This document shows positions 6,722 through 14,840 of a stretch of 64,000 nt of DNA, in pieces (the stretch's first letter is position 1; every line of letters begins with the position of its first letter). The notes under the pieces are model-generated. The model was given only the letters and a program-made list of their open reading frames with translations. It made no database searches and was not told where the DNA came from. Where the stretch lies: NCBI RefSeq assembly GCF_025567415.1, contig NZ_JAOQJV010000011.1, positions 1 through 64,000 of the forward strand, read 5' to 3'. Position numbers and translations under genes: made by a program. The DNA comes from Claveliimonas ammoniilytica (GTDB taxonomy: Bacteria > Bacillota > Clostridia > Lachnospirales > Lachnospiraceae).

Positions 6722-8641
6722 ATGAACGAAATATTTTGTAAACATTTATTGGAATATCGGAAGCGTGCCGGATATTCACAAAAGGATATGTCAGGGAAAC
6801 TGTTAATTGAGGAATCGCTATATTCACAATATGAGAACGGAACGGCGGAACCGGGATTTGATGCGTTGATACGCATTGCGGATGTACTGAAATGTTCGTT
6901 GGATGAACTGCTTGGAAGGAATTCGGATTATAGGAATTCTTGGATTGATAGCGGTGTAGTACGTGAGGAGCAGGTTCTATATGGAAGACCCAGGGATAAG
7001 AAAAAGGTTCTTATTGGTTTGCAGGACTTTCGCAGGCTGAGAGAGCTTCATGCCTATTATGTGGATAAGACAATGATGATTGGAGAATTTCTTGATTCAT
7101 CTTACCAGATTACTCTGATAACCAGACCAAGAAGATTTGGGAAGACGATGAACATGTCTATGCTAGCGGAGTTTCTGGATTGTACTAAGGATTCAAGAAT
7201 GATTTTTGAAGGAACAAGAGTCAGCAGAACGGAATGGATGACGGAACTTAATCAGTGTCCAGTGATATTTTTGTCTCTGCTAGAGATTAAATCCGATACT
7301 GCAGAAGGTATGTTGTGGCAGTTAAGTGGAAGAATAAGAGAAGAATATAAAAGATATTATAATATGCTTAATTCTGGAAAACTGTCAGGAGATCAGGTTG
7401 AGGAATTTAATCATATTTATGATGTGTTAACATATGTGCAATCTAAGGAACAATGGAAAAATTGCATAATAAGATCAATATTAGTTTTGTGCGAAGTTTT
7501 GAGCTTATATTATGGAAAGAATGTTTATCTTCTCATAGATGAGTATGACACTCCATTTATGTCTGCGAATACGAATGGTTATTATTCAGAGGTGCGTTCG
7601 GTTTTAGCAGGATTTCTCAGTACATCGTTAAAAGGGAACCCTTATCTGGAACGAGCGATGCTTACAGGAATCCAGCGTGTAGCAAAAGAAAACATATTTT
7701 CCGGATTGAATAACCTAACGGTGCTTACTGTAAACGATTCGGAATATGAAGATTGTTTTGGTTTTACTGAGGAAGAAGTCAGGAAACTCTTGGATGACTT
7801 TGACCTGGAATTTACGGATGAAGTGAAGGAGACGTATGATGGGTATCGATTTGGCAATAAAGATATCTACAATCCGTGGTCAGTGACCAATTATGCGGTG
7901 AGAAAAAGGCTGGCACCATATTGGGTAAATACAGCCGAGAACAGTATTTTAAAAGATGCGCTGAGAGAACGAGGAACAACGTTTGAAAAAGAATATAATG
8001 AGTTGATTGAGACAGGAGAGATAACAACAGTTGTCTCATTGACTACTGCGTATTATGAACATCAAAGTGATGCTTCGCTATGGGGTTTGATGGTAAATGC
8101 TGGTATGCTGACGGTAAAGGAGATTATGGGAGATGACTATTATACACTGCGGATTCCTAATCAGGAGGTATGGTCAGCTTTTCGCGAATTGACTGCATTT
8201 TCTCTGCAAATAGATGAGGGAGATATGCAGAAATTATTTATGGAGTTGATTCGGGGAAATATAGATGAGTTTGCGGAAAGGTATCAGAACATTTTGTTGA
8301 CACTCCCATCCTATCATGACCTACAATGCGAAAATAGTTATCATATGATGGTATTGGGAATGTGTGTTTTTCAACAGAAGAATTATATTATAGAAAGTAA
8401 TCGTGAGAACGGAAATGGGAGAGCGGATCTTTTGATGAGGGCAAAAAGAAGCGGCTATCCTAATATGATTCTGGAGTTTAAATATACCAAGGATAAGAAA
8501 GAGGATTTGGATAAACTTGCTGCCAGTGCAGTGGAGCAGATGAAAGATAAAAAGTATGATGTGAATTTGGACACCCCGGTTTACTATATTGGCTTATCAC
8601 ATTGTGGTAAACAGGCAGCGGTATATTACCAAAAATCCTGA
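6722..8641 (+). CDS. HTH-Xre / AAA-ATPase-like / PD-(D/E)XK fusion protein
   Basis: 639 residues. Residues 5-65 are an Xre-type HTH (YSQKDMSGKLLIEESLYSQYENG). From about residue 95 to 380 there is an AAA-ATPase-like domain of the PF09820 type with a P-loop variant RPRRFGKTMN (Lys about residue 141) and a Walker B-like LLIDEYDTP. The C-terminus has the nuclease-fold signature Asp569, Glu585, Lys587 (GRADLL, LEFKYTK), as in PF08011. Proteins with the last two domains are common in gut Bacteroidetes and Clostridia, with unknown function. The fused N-terminal HTH suggests self-regulation or sensing of DNA. AGGAGG precedes the start; a promoter-like TTGAAA/GATACT lies at 6669-6695. Lower GC and a single-gene unit next to a toxin locus suggest an acquired islet. 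Confidence 0.75.
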   Translation: MNEIFCKHLLEYRKRAGYSQKDMSGKLLIEESLYSQYENGTAEPGFDALIRIADVLKCSLDELLGRNSDYRNSWIDSGVVREEQVLYGRPRDKKKVLIGLQDFRRLRELHAYYVDKTMMIGEFLDSSYQITLITRPRRFGKTMNMSMLAEFLDCTKDSRMIFEGTRVSRTEWMTELNQCPVIFLSLLEIKSDTAEGMLWQLSGRIREEYKRYYNMLNSGKLSGDQVEEFNHIYDVLTYVQSKEQWKNCIIRSILVLCEVLSLYYGKNVYLLIDEYDTPFMSANTNGYYSEVRSVLAGFLSTSLKGNPYLERAMLTGIQRVAKENIFSGLNNLTVLTVNDSEYEDCFGFTEEEVRKLLDDFDLEFTDEVKETYDGYRFGNKDIYNPWSVTNYAVRKRLAPYWVNTAENSILKDALRERGTTFEKEYNELIETGEITTVVSLTTAYYEHQSDASLWGLMVNAGMLTVKEIMGDDYYTLRIPNQEVWSAFRELTAFSLQIDEGDMQKLFMELIRGNIDEFAERYQNILLTLPSYHDLQCENSYHMMVLGMCVFQQKNYIIESNRENGNGRADLLMRAKRSGYPNMILEFKYTKDKKEDLDKLAASAVEQMKDKKYDVNLDTPVYYIGLSHCGKQAAVYYQKS

Positions 8642-8679
8642 CAGAACCCCAGCGTCTCTTTACATATAAAGTTCTTAAG

Positions 8680-8722
8680 AGTAAAATATCTGTAAATGTT
8701 CATGAATTATAGATATTTTACT
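8680..8722. repeat. 12-bp perfect palindrome upstream of the EamA gene
   Basis: AGTAAAATATCT (8680-8691) is matched by AGATATTTTACT (8711-8722) across a 19-base spacer. The second arm ends 3 bp before the purine-rich ribosome site (AAAGGAAAGAGAG) of the gene at 8745. It could be an operator, or an mRNA hairpin near the ribosome site. No T-run follows, so it is not a standard terminator. Confidence 0.55.
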
Positions 8723-8744
8723 GCAAAGGAAAGAGAGAATTTAT

Positions 8745-9686
8745 ATGTCTGAGAAAGAGAATATATTAACCAGAACCTGGATGGTGGTGTTGCTTGCCAG
8801 CATCTGCTGTGTCTTATGGGGCAGTGCGATTCCGGCGATCAAGACGGGATACCGCTTGCTTGAGGTGGATTCGTCTGATACTGCGAGCCAGATTGTGTTT
8901 GCGGGAATCCGATTTACGCTGGCTGGATTGCTTGTTCTGTTGTTTGGATCAATTCGTGAAAAGAAGATCATGCTGCCAGAAAAATCCATGATCAGGTATA
9001 TTGTGCCGGTATGTCTGGCACAGACACTGGTGCAGTATTTCTTCTTTTATATAGGTGTTGCCCATACGTCAGGAGTGAAAGGCGGCATTATTACCGGAAC
9101 AGGGAATTTTATCGCGATTCTGATGTCATGCCTGGTGGCTCGGAATGAGAAGTTGACTGGGCGGAAGCTGATCGGATGTCTGCTTGGCTTTGCAGGTGTG
9201 GTGCTGATCAATCTGAATGGAAGTACATTAGATATGGGCTTTAAGCTTACCGGTGAAGGTTTTGTACTGATATCGCAGGTGTCCTATGCGGTATCTACGT
9301 TATTGATCAATCGCTATTCAAAGAAGATGTCTCCGGTATTGTTGAGTGGCAGCCAGTTTTTTGCAGGAGGTATCTTGTTATTTATAATAGGAAAGTTTAT
9401 GGGTGGGCATCTGGATAAGCTGACTGCAGCCGGAGCTGTGTTAATCCTATATCTGGCACTGGTATCAGCGGTGGCGTATACGCTATGGTCAATATTGCTT
9501 GCGCATAATCCGGTATCGCGGGTTGCAATTCTTGGATTTGTGAATCCACTGTGTAGCGTGATTCTGTCAGCACTGGTGTTGGGAGAGGTGCAGGAAGCAT
9601 TTAATCTGTACAGCCTGTCAGCGCTTGTGATGGTATGTGTAGGAATCTATATCGTGAATTTTCGGAAAGGAACAGGAATTAGTTGA
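8745..9686 (+). CDS. EamA/DMT-family permease (RhaT-like)
   Basis: 313 residues with about ten hydrophobic segments arranged as two EamA repeats: the first from VVLLASICCVLWGSAIPAIK to VVLINLNG, the second from EGFVLISQVSYAVSTLLIN to the C-terminus. This is the topology of drug/metabolite transporters that export amino acids, nucleosides or other small metabolites. Substrate cannot be told from sequence. Monocistronic: a palindrome lies upstream and a hairpin downstream. The family length (about 300) is normal. Confidence 0.8.
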   Translation: MSEKENILTRTWMVVLLASICCVLWGSAIPAIKTGYRLLEVDSSDTASQIVFAGIRFTLAGLLVLLFGSIREKKIMLPEKSMIRYIVPVCLAQTLVQYFFFYIGVAHTSGVKGGIITGTGNFIAILMSCLVARNEKLTGRKLIGCLLGFAGVVLINLNGSTLDMGFKLTGEGFVLISQVSYAVSTLLINRYSKKMSPVLLSGSQFFAGGILLFIIGKFMGGHLDKLTAAGAVLILYLALVSAVAYTLWSILLAHNPVSRVAILGFVNPLCSVILSALVLGEVQEAFNLYSLSALVMVCVGIYIVNFRKGTGIS

Positions 9687-9692
9687 GAAAAT

Positions 9693-9724
9693 ACGCACCC
9701 GGTGATATAATGTCACCGGGCGTT
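9693..9724 (+). terminator. Terminator after the EamA gene
   Basis: CCCGGTGA (9698-9705) and TCACCGGG (9713-9720) form an 8-bp GC-rich stem extended by ACGC/CGT with a bulged A. The T-tract (9723-9725) is short, so termination may be partial. Confidence 0.6.
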
Positions 9725-9739
9725 TCATATCTTATAGAT

Positions 9740-9890
9740 AGAATCTGAACCGGTGCTGACCGTAAGGCGGCAACCGCCTAAGGGGAGGACGAAGTCTGAT
9801 AGCGATGCTCATTTCCCTATAATACGTGGCTGAAAGACAGGGGAACACTTGGAAAAGTGCCGTTTTATCAGCAGAAAAGGAGAACAGAAT
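9740..9890 (+). promoter_or_regulatory. Structured 5' leader, candidate riboswitch of unrecognised class
   Basis: About 150 bases without a reading frame precede the ECF transporter gene. Visible pairing: GGCGG/CCGCC hairpin at 9767-9779, GAC/GTC flanks around it, CCCT/AGGGG enclosing a purine-rich loop (about 9825-9843), and CACTT/AAGTG (about 9846-9859). The sequence between about 9745 and 9810 (CCGGTGCTGACCG, AGGGGAGGACGAAGTCTGAT) looks like a conserved aptamer core, but it does not fit the TPP, FMN, cobalamin, THF, lysine, preQ1 or SAM consensus as I know them. Confidence 0.4.
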
Positions 9891-10508
9891 ATGGAAGCAA
9901 CGACAACAACTAACACTAAGGGAGGCACAAAGTATCTTGTAGAACTGGCGCTGATGATCGCGATTATCTTCGTAATGGCATTCACACCGTTAGGATACCT
10001 CAGAACACCGGGACTTTCGATCACATTCCTGACCGTACCGGTAGCAGTAGCAGCGATGATCCTTGGACCGAAAGGTGGCGCAATCTGTGGAGCAGCATTT
10101 GGTATCACAAGTCTGATGCAGTGCTTTGGAACCAGCGCATTTGGGGCAATGCTTCTTGGAATCAATCCATTCGGTACCGTATTTACATGTATCGTTCCAA
10201 GAATCCTGGAAGGTCTGCTCAGCGGTCTGATCTTCAAAGCAGTCAGAAGCAAGAACAAGAATCTGGCGTATTTTGCAGGCGGACTGGCTTGTCCGGTTCT
10301 GAATACCATTTTCTACATGAGCTCTCTGGTGTTATTCTTTTATAATACAGACTACATTCAGGGATTTGTAGATGCGCTTGGCGTAACCAATCCATTTGCA
10401 TTTGTAGTCGCATTTGTAGGTGTGCAGGGTGCAATCGAGGCAGTTGTATGTACCGTAGTGGGAGCAGCAGTTGCACGTGCGCTGGCAGCAGCATTGAAGG
10501 AAGTGTAA
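9891..10508 (+). CDS. ECF transporter S component (vitamin uptake, PanT-like)
   Basis: 205 residues, about six hydrophobic segments; small, membrane-embedded, lacking ATPase domains. The segment ITFLTVPVAVAAMILGPKGG followed by a glycine/alanine-rich helix resembles S components of the pantothenate-type (T-V-P-V.. L-G-P-K-G-G). S components bind the vitamin and dock onto a shared EcfA-A'-T module, which is not in this window. The start at 9891 is chosen for its AAAGGAG site; the frame is open to 9849 without a ribosome site. It is probably controlled by the structured leader. Co-transcribed with the S58 peptidase 3 bp downstream. Confidence 0.7.
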   Translation: MEATTTTNTKGGTKYLVELALMIAIIFVMAFTPLGYLRTPGLSITFLTVPVAVAAMILGPKGGAICGAAFGITSLMQCFGTSAFGAMLLGINPFGTVFTCIVPRILEGLLSGLIFKAVRSKNKNLAYFAGGLACPVLNTIFYMSSLVLFFYNTDYIQGFVDALGVTNPFAFVVAFVGVQGAIEAVVCTVVGAAVARALAAALKEV

Positions 10509-10511
10509 GGA

Positions 10512-11450
10512 ATGCAGCAGACAGGCGAATTAGAAGAAATATCTGTCAGAGATCTGAAGGGACTGCGGATCGGTAATGCGCAGGATGATCAGGCGAAGAC
10601 AGGCGTGACGGTACTTTTATTTGATAAAGGTGCAAAAGTCGGAGTGGATGTCAGTGGTGGCGGACCGGCATCCAGAGAGACGCATCTGGCAGATCCAACT
10701 ACAGCAGATAATCCGATCAATGCGATCGTGTTGGCTGGCGGTTCGGCATACGGACTTGCAGCAGCGGATGGCGTGATGCGGTATCTGGAAGAACATGGCA
10801 TAGGATATGACACAGGTTATGCAAGAGTGCCGCTGGTATGTCAGTCCTGCATCTATGATCTGGGCTTTGGAAGTGCCGGCGTGAGACCGGATGCGGCGAT
10901 GGGGTATGAAGCTTGTGAGGATGCGAAAGCGAATCATCCGAGAAGTGGTAATACAGGAGCCGGATGCGGAGCAACCGTCGGTAAATTATGTGGCATGGAG
11001 CGTGCATCTAAGTCAGGGCTTGGCATTTATGCGGTACGACTTGGCAGATTGGAGATGGCAGCAGTAGTTGTGGTAAATGCATTGGGAGATATCTTTGATC
11101 CGGAAAACGGCAAGAAGATTGCAGGACTTCGGTCAGAGGATGGCAGTGGTTTTGCAGACACCAGGGAAGAATTGTATAAGCTTAGTAAGCGAACCGATAT
11201 GTTTACCGGTAATACAACAATTGGTGCTGTGATTACGAATGGTAAATTTTCCAAAGCAGAGATGAATAAGATTGCATCAATGACACGCAATGCATATGCA
11301 AGATGTATTAATCCGGTAGGGACACTGGCGGATGGGGATACAATCTATGCGGCGTCCGTTGGTGATGTAGAGGCAGATATCAATGTCGCCGGGACACTGG
11401 CTGCACAGGTGATGGAGCGTGCGATTGTGAATGCGATCCACGCGGTATGA
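10512..11450 (+). CDS. P1 family (S58, DmpA/BapA-like) self-processing aminopeptidase
   Basis: 312 residues. GGSAYGLAAADGVMRYLEE, GAGCGATVGK (about 149-158) and GNTTIGAVITNG are typical of the S58 N-terminal-nucleophile family. The precursor is expected to cut itself between Asn234 and Thr235, leaving Thr235 as the catalytic N-terminus of the small subunit. Known members cleave N-terminal D-amino or beta-amino acids, including beta-alanyl peptides. Placed directly after a vitamin S component, it may release an importable moiety (a pantothenate-related amide is one idea), which is inference. ATG 10512 lies 3 bp after the previous stop and uses AAGGA just before it. Confidence 0.8.
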   Translation: MQQTGELEEISVRDLKGLRIGNAQDDQAKTGVTVLLFDKGAKVGVDVSGGGPASRETHLADPTTADNPINAIVLAGGSAYGLAAADGVMRYLEEHGIGYDTGYARVPLVCQSCIYDLGFGSAGVRPDAAMGYEACEDAKANHPRSGNTGAGCGATVGKLCGMERASKSGLGIYAVRLGRLEMAAVVVVNALGDIFDPENGKKIAGLRSEDGSGFADTREELYKLSKRTDMFTGNTTIGAVITNGKFSKAEMNKIASMTRNAYARCINPVGTLADGDTIYAASVGDVEADINVAGTLAAQVMERAIVNAIHAV

Positions 11451-11488
11451 TTCTAAATGTGGAGAATATAACTGAATAAATGTGAAAT

Positions 11489-11531
11489 GCAAAGAAGCGA
11501 GAGGCTGGACACATACCTCTCGCTTCTTTGC
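11489..11531. terminator. 16-bp stem between convergent genes
   Basis: Arms 11489-11504 and 11516-11531 pair perfectly over 16 bp around an 11-base loop, between the end of the S58 gene (plus) and the end of the DUF1275 gene (minus). The flanks are only weakly T-rich. Position and stability make a shared transcription stop the likely role. Confidence 0.75.
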
Positions 11532-11555
11532 ATATGGGACTTGACAATCTAATAT

Positions 11556-12347
11556 TTATTTGTCTTTTCTGGATGATTTGATGTCGTCTTCCAGAATGTG
11601 CGTAACGTCTAATGTTTCTTCCTTTATATTATGAAAGCTTTCTTTGATTGCCTTCTCGTCTGCCAAAAGTTCCGGATGTTCTTCCACTTCTTCCCTGATA
11701 AACATGAACAGAAAGCTTACAATCAGAAGTCCACAGGAAAGCCATATTGTACGTGCAGCAATAACCGGAATAAAGTGACCGCCAAGTGCTGCGCCTACTG
11801 CAAACAATATAATGATACCAAGATAGCTGAAAGCTTTCTGAAGTATGTGTTTGTCACGGGTTCTTCCATATGCACACAGCGATTCTACACAGCTTCGGAG
11901 ATTACCGATACACATGGTGCTGGCAAAGGCATAACCGTTCACCTTGCGGAATGCCTGTACCTGCATTGCACAGGAAAAGGATACCATCGCATTGGCAAGA
12001 AGATTCCATTTCTCAGGAAGGAATCCGACAATAAATAGTAATGCAATTTCAATAATCAAAACCAGCTGCCGCCAGTGAAGGCGTCTGGCTTCTTTGAATT
12101 TGCCGTGGATTATCTCGGCCACAGCGATACCGACTGCGAAAAATAATAAAGGTACAATATAGTGAATGGATAATTCTAAGTCACGGTTTGCAATGCACTG
12201 ACTTAAGAGCACAATGTTACCAGTCTGCGCATTCGCGAAGACCTTATCTCTGAATATATAAGTATAAGCATCCTGCAAGCCACCGGACACTGACAGGAAT
12301 GCAGCGGTCCGGAAAGACTCGGACATTTGTTTTTTTGATTTTCTCAT
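11556..12347 (-). CDS. YoaK/DUF1275 family membrane protein
   Basis: 263 residues. The opening FLSVSGGLQDAYTYIFRDKV followed by FANAQTGNIVLL is the signature of the DUF1275/YoaK family (small integral membrane proteins with about six helices). A charged C-terminal tail of roughly 45 residues follows. Function is unknown; some members are linked to acid or solvent stress. Divergent from the LysR gene at 12444 with 96 bp between the starts, so the LysR protein may control it. Confidence 0.8.
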   Translation of the reverse strand: MRKSKKQMSESFRTAAFLSVSGGLQDAYTYIFRDKVFANAQTGNIVLLSQCIANRDLELSIHYIVPLLFFAVGIAVAEIIHGKFKEARRLHWRQLVLIIEIALLFIVGFLPEKWNLLANAMVSFSCAMQVQAFRKVNGYAFASTMCIGNLRSCVESLCAYGRTRDKHILQKAFSYLGIIILFAVGAALGGHFIPVIAARTIWLSCGLLIVSFLFMFIREEVEEHPELLADEKAIKESFHNIKEETLDVTHILEDDIKSSRKDK

Positions 12348-12443
12348 GAGATCACCTGTTTACTTTCTTTACGATGTGGATTATACTACTTTTAAAGAAA
12401 TACTAAAAATATATATATTATATGCGAGGAATATAAAATTTGT

Positions 12444-13328
12444 ATGGATATTAATTTTGAGTACTATAAGATATTTTACTATGTAGCGAAGTATAAGAAT
12501 ATTACGAAAGCAGCAGGTGTGCTGAAAAGCAATCAGCCCAATGTAACGAGAGTAATTAAGCTTCTGGAATCACAGCTTAACTGTGCATTGTTTATCCGTG
12601 AACCGAGAGGTCTGAAGCTTACAGAAGAAGGAAAACGTCTGTATGAACATGTAGAGGTGGCGTGTCATCATTTGTTTAATGCAGAGGCGGAACTCAGCAG
12701 TCTGGGCGAAGGGCTGGGAGGGACGATCGAGATAGGAGTGACAGAGACAGCACTTCACTTGTATCTGATGGATAAGATCTGTGAATTTAAGAAGAGTTAT
12801 CCGGAGATTAAGATTAAGATCCGTAACAATACGACGCCGGAAGTAATTGATGATCTGAATGGCGGTAAGACTGATATTGCGTTTATTACCAATCCATTTT
12901 CTGTATCCGAGAAATTAACCAGCAGGAAGATGACGGAATTTCATGAGATCCTGGTAGGTGGCAGCATTTATGAAGAACTTGCAGAGAGCAGGAAGACACT
13001 CAAAGAGCTATGTAGTTATCCTCTGATCGGACTGGGCAATGGAACAGCAACTTATGAATTATATAAGGCAGTTTTTTCGGAGGCGAAGATCGATTATGAA
13101 CTGGATATGGAAGTAGCGACGGCCAATCTGATGCTGCCGTTGATACAAAATGACCTGGGGATAGGGTTCGTGCCCGAAGCACTGGCAGAGCCATTATTAG
13201 AGAAAAAAGAGTTGGTGCAGATTGATGTGGATATGAAGATGCCGCCCCGGGATATCCAGATGGTATGGGATAAAGGTGTGGGAAAAAGCTGGGCTGCGGA
13301 GCTATTTATCAAGTATTTGGAAAAGTAG
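12444..13328 (+). CDS. LysR-family transcriptional regulator
   Basis: 294 residues, the usual LysR length. Winged HTH at residues 1-60 (FYYVAKYKNITKAAGVLKSN, QPNVTRVIKLLE), then a linker helix and an effector-binding domain from about residue 90 (GGTIEIGVTETALHLYLMDK). It is divergent from the DUF1275 gene and followed by the V-ATPase operon, which has its own promoter-like site. The natural target by the LysR rule is the divergent gene and itself. The ribosome site is weak (GAGGAA). Effector unknown. Confidence 0.85.
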   Translation: MDINFEYYKIFYYVAKYKNITKAAGVLKSNQPNVTRVIKLLESQLNCALFIREPRGLKLTEEGKRLYEHVEVACHHLFNAEAELSSLGEGLGGTIEIGVTETALHLYLMDKICEFKKSYPEIKIKIRNNTTPEVIDDLNGGKTDIAFITNPFSVSEKLTSRKMTEFHEILVGGSIYEELAESRKTLKELCSYPLIGLGNGTATYELYKAVFSEAKIDYELDMEVATANLMLPLIQNDLGIGFVPEALAEPLLEKKELVQIDVDMKMPPRDIQMVWDKGVGKSWAAELFIKYLEK

Positions 13329-13381
13329 GTTTTGTACTATTTTTCATAGAATTAATGATAGTCTTTTGTTGAAAATGACGA

Positions 13382-13410
13382 TTGCATTGAAAAATAAAAG
13401 AGCGCATAAT
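13382..13410 (+). promoter_or_regulatory. Candidate promoter of the V-ATPase operon
   Basis: TTGCAT (13382-13387), 17-bp spacer, CATAAT (13405-13410). Just downstream ATTAGATAA (13415-13423) and TTATCCAAT (13429-13437) form an inverted repeat with one mismatch, a possible operator in the leader. Moderate match to sigma-A consensus. Confidence 0.45.
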
Positions 13411-13463
13411 ATCCAATTAGATAAAAGACTTATCCAATCATGTAAAAAGAATGGAGGTGCCAT

Positions 13464-13775
13464 ATGGATTCTGTATTTCAAAAGCTGGAAGATATAGAAA
13501 TGACAGCAGAAGCGATCGTGGAGCACGCAGAAGAAGAAAAAGCTGCGATTGAGAAGCGGTTGCAGGAAGAACGGGACCAGTTCGATGCGAAACTGGCAGA
13601 AGATACGAAGCAGAAGCTGGATCAGATCAAACAGGAATCTGAGAAGAAGATGGAGCAGATCCTGAAAGAAGAGAAGGAACGACATCATTCCGTTATCGAT
13701 AATCTGGAAAATGATTATAATCAGAATCGCAAGGCTTATGTAAAAGAGATTCTGGAGCGTATCATAGAGGTATAA
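13464..13775 (+). CDS. atpH: V-type ATPase subunit H/G, peripheral-stalk coiled coil
   Basis: 103 residues, almost entirely charged and helical (EEEKAAIEKRLQEERDQFDA, KLDQIKQESEKKMEQILKEE), predicted to be one long coiled coil. The H/G subunit pairs with subunit E to form the peripheral stalk that holds the A3B3 head against rotation. First gene of the operon, with GGAGG before the start and the subunit C gene 15 bp downstream. Sequence conservation in this family is low, so the call rests mainly on operon position and coiled-coil character. Confidence 0.75.
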   Translation: MDSVFQKLEDIEMTAEAIVEHAEEEKAAIEKRLQEERDQFDAKLAEDTKQKLDQIKQESEKKMEQILKEEKERHHSVIDNLENDYNQNRKAYVKEILERIIEV

Positions 13776-13790
13776 CGCAGAGGTGAGACT

Positions 13791-14840
13791 ATGGGAAATG
13801 TGATGGCATACAGTGGTCTGGTTACAAAAGTACGGGCTATGCAGGCAAAACTTCTGACAGATCAGGATTTTGAGAACATTGCCGCACTTCACAGCGTTCC
13901 GGAAGCAGTGGAATATCTGAAAGGGAAACCCGCGTATGCGGATGCACTGAACCGGATGGATGATACACTGTATCACAGGGGCAATGTGGAAAAAGTGTTG
14001 GCACAGTCATTGTACGCAGATTATACAAGATTGTATCGATTTGCGGGCATGAAACAGAAGCAGTTTATGAGAGGCTTCTGGAAACGGTATGAAATAGATT
14101 TGATTAATTATTGTTTCCGAATCGTATTCAATCATTATGATGTACCGTTTGATTTAAATTACAAGAAAGAGTATTTTGACAGGTATTCGCAGATTTCCAT
14201 CGATAAGCTGGTAACATCCGGCAATATCGAGGAACTGGTAGAGAACCTGAAAGGTACCGAATACTATGAGCCGCTGGTGAAATTGAAGGATACCAGCGAA
14301 GCGACATTGTATGACTACGAAACTGTACTGGAACAGTATTATTTTAAAAATGCGTGGACCAGACAGCGTAAGGCCCTGGATAAAAAGGAAAAGGAGATCT
14401 ACACCAGAGACTGTGGGATGAAGATTGATCTGCTGAATCTGAACTGGATCTACCGTGCGAAGAAGTATTATCATATGCTTCCACCGGACATTTATCTGAT
14501 GACCATACCAATCCATTATCGAATTAAGGTAGATGAATTTAAGGCGCTGGTTGAAGCGCCGACTGTAGATCAGTTTATGCAGCTTCTGGCAAATACATAT
14601 TATGAGAATCGCTTCCATGCGATGCAGAGATCTGAAGGCATGGAGCAGTTCTATAAGGCATGTATCCATGGCATGTATCTGTCAGACCGCAGAAGGAATC
14701 CATATTCGCTGGCAACAGTGAATACCTATCTGTTCCTGAAGGAAGAGGAGATCAACAGACTGACTACAGCCCTTGAGTGTATCCGCTACGGCCTGACACC
14801 GAGGGAGACTTTGGGGTACATAGGAGGTGCTAAGAAATGA
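13791..14840 (+). CDS. atpC: V-type ATPase subunit C (d-type rotor cap)
   Basis: 349 residues, all-helical, typical of the bacterial V/A-type subunit C that caps the membrane rotor ring and connects it to the central stalk (D and F). The C-terminal part (NPYSLATVNTYLFLKEEEIN, RLTTALECIRYGLTPRETLG) is the best conserved segment. Its stop overlaps the start of subunit I by 4 bp (ATGA), which indicates translational coupling. Length is within the family norm. Confidence 0.85.
   Translation: MGNVMAYSGLVTKVRAMQAKLLTDQDFENIAALHSVPEAVEYLKGKPAYADALNRMDDTLYHRGNVEKVLAQSLYADYTRLYRFAGMKQKQFMRGFWKRYEIDLINYCFRIVFNHYDVPFDLNYKKEYFDRYSQISIDKLVTSGNIEELVENLKGTEYYEPLVKLKDTSEATLYDYETVLEQYYFKNAWTRQRKALDKKEKEIYTRDCGMKIDLLNLNWIYRAKKYYHMLPPDIYLMTIPIHYRIKVDEFKALVEAPTVDQFMQLLANTYYENRFHAMQRSEGMEQFYKACIHGMYLSDRRRNPYSLATVNTYLFLKEEEINRLTTALECIRYGLTPRETLGYIGGAKK

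Noticed and set aside
6722..8641. Restriction enzyme
   Set aside because: The PD-(D/E)XK motif could suggest it, but there is no methylase or specificity partner, and the AAA-like fusion is a different, uncharacterised family.
9740..9890. Cobalamin, TPP, FMN or THF riboswitch before the ECF S component
   Set aside because: Isolated words (CCGGTG, CTGAC) resemble parts of such aptamers, but the conserved cores (GCCACTG, CTGAGA, and so on) are absent.
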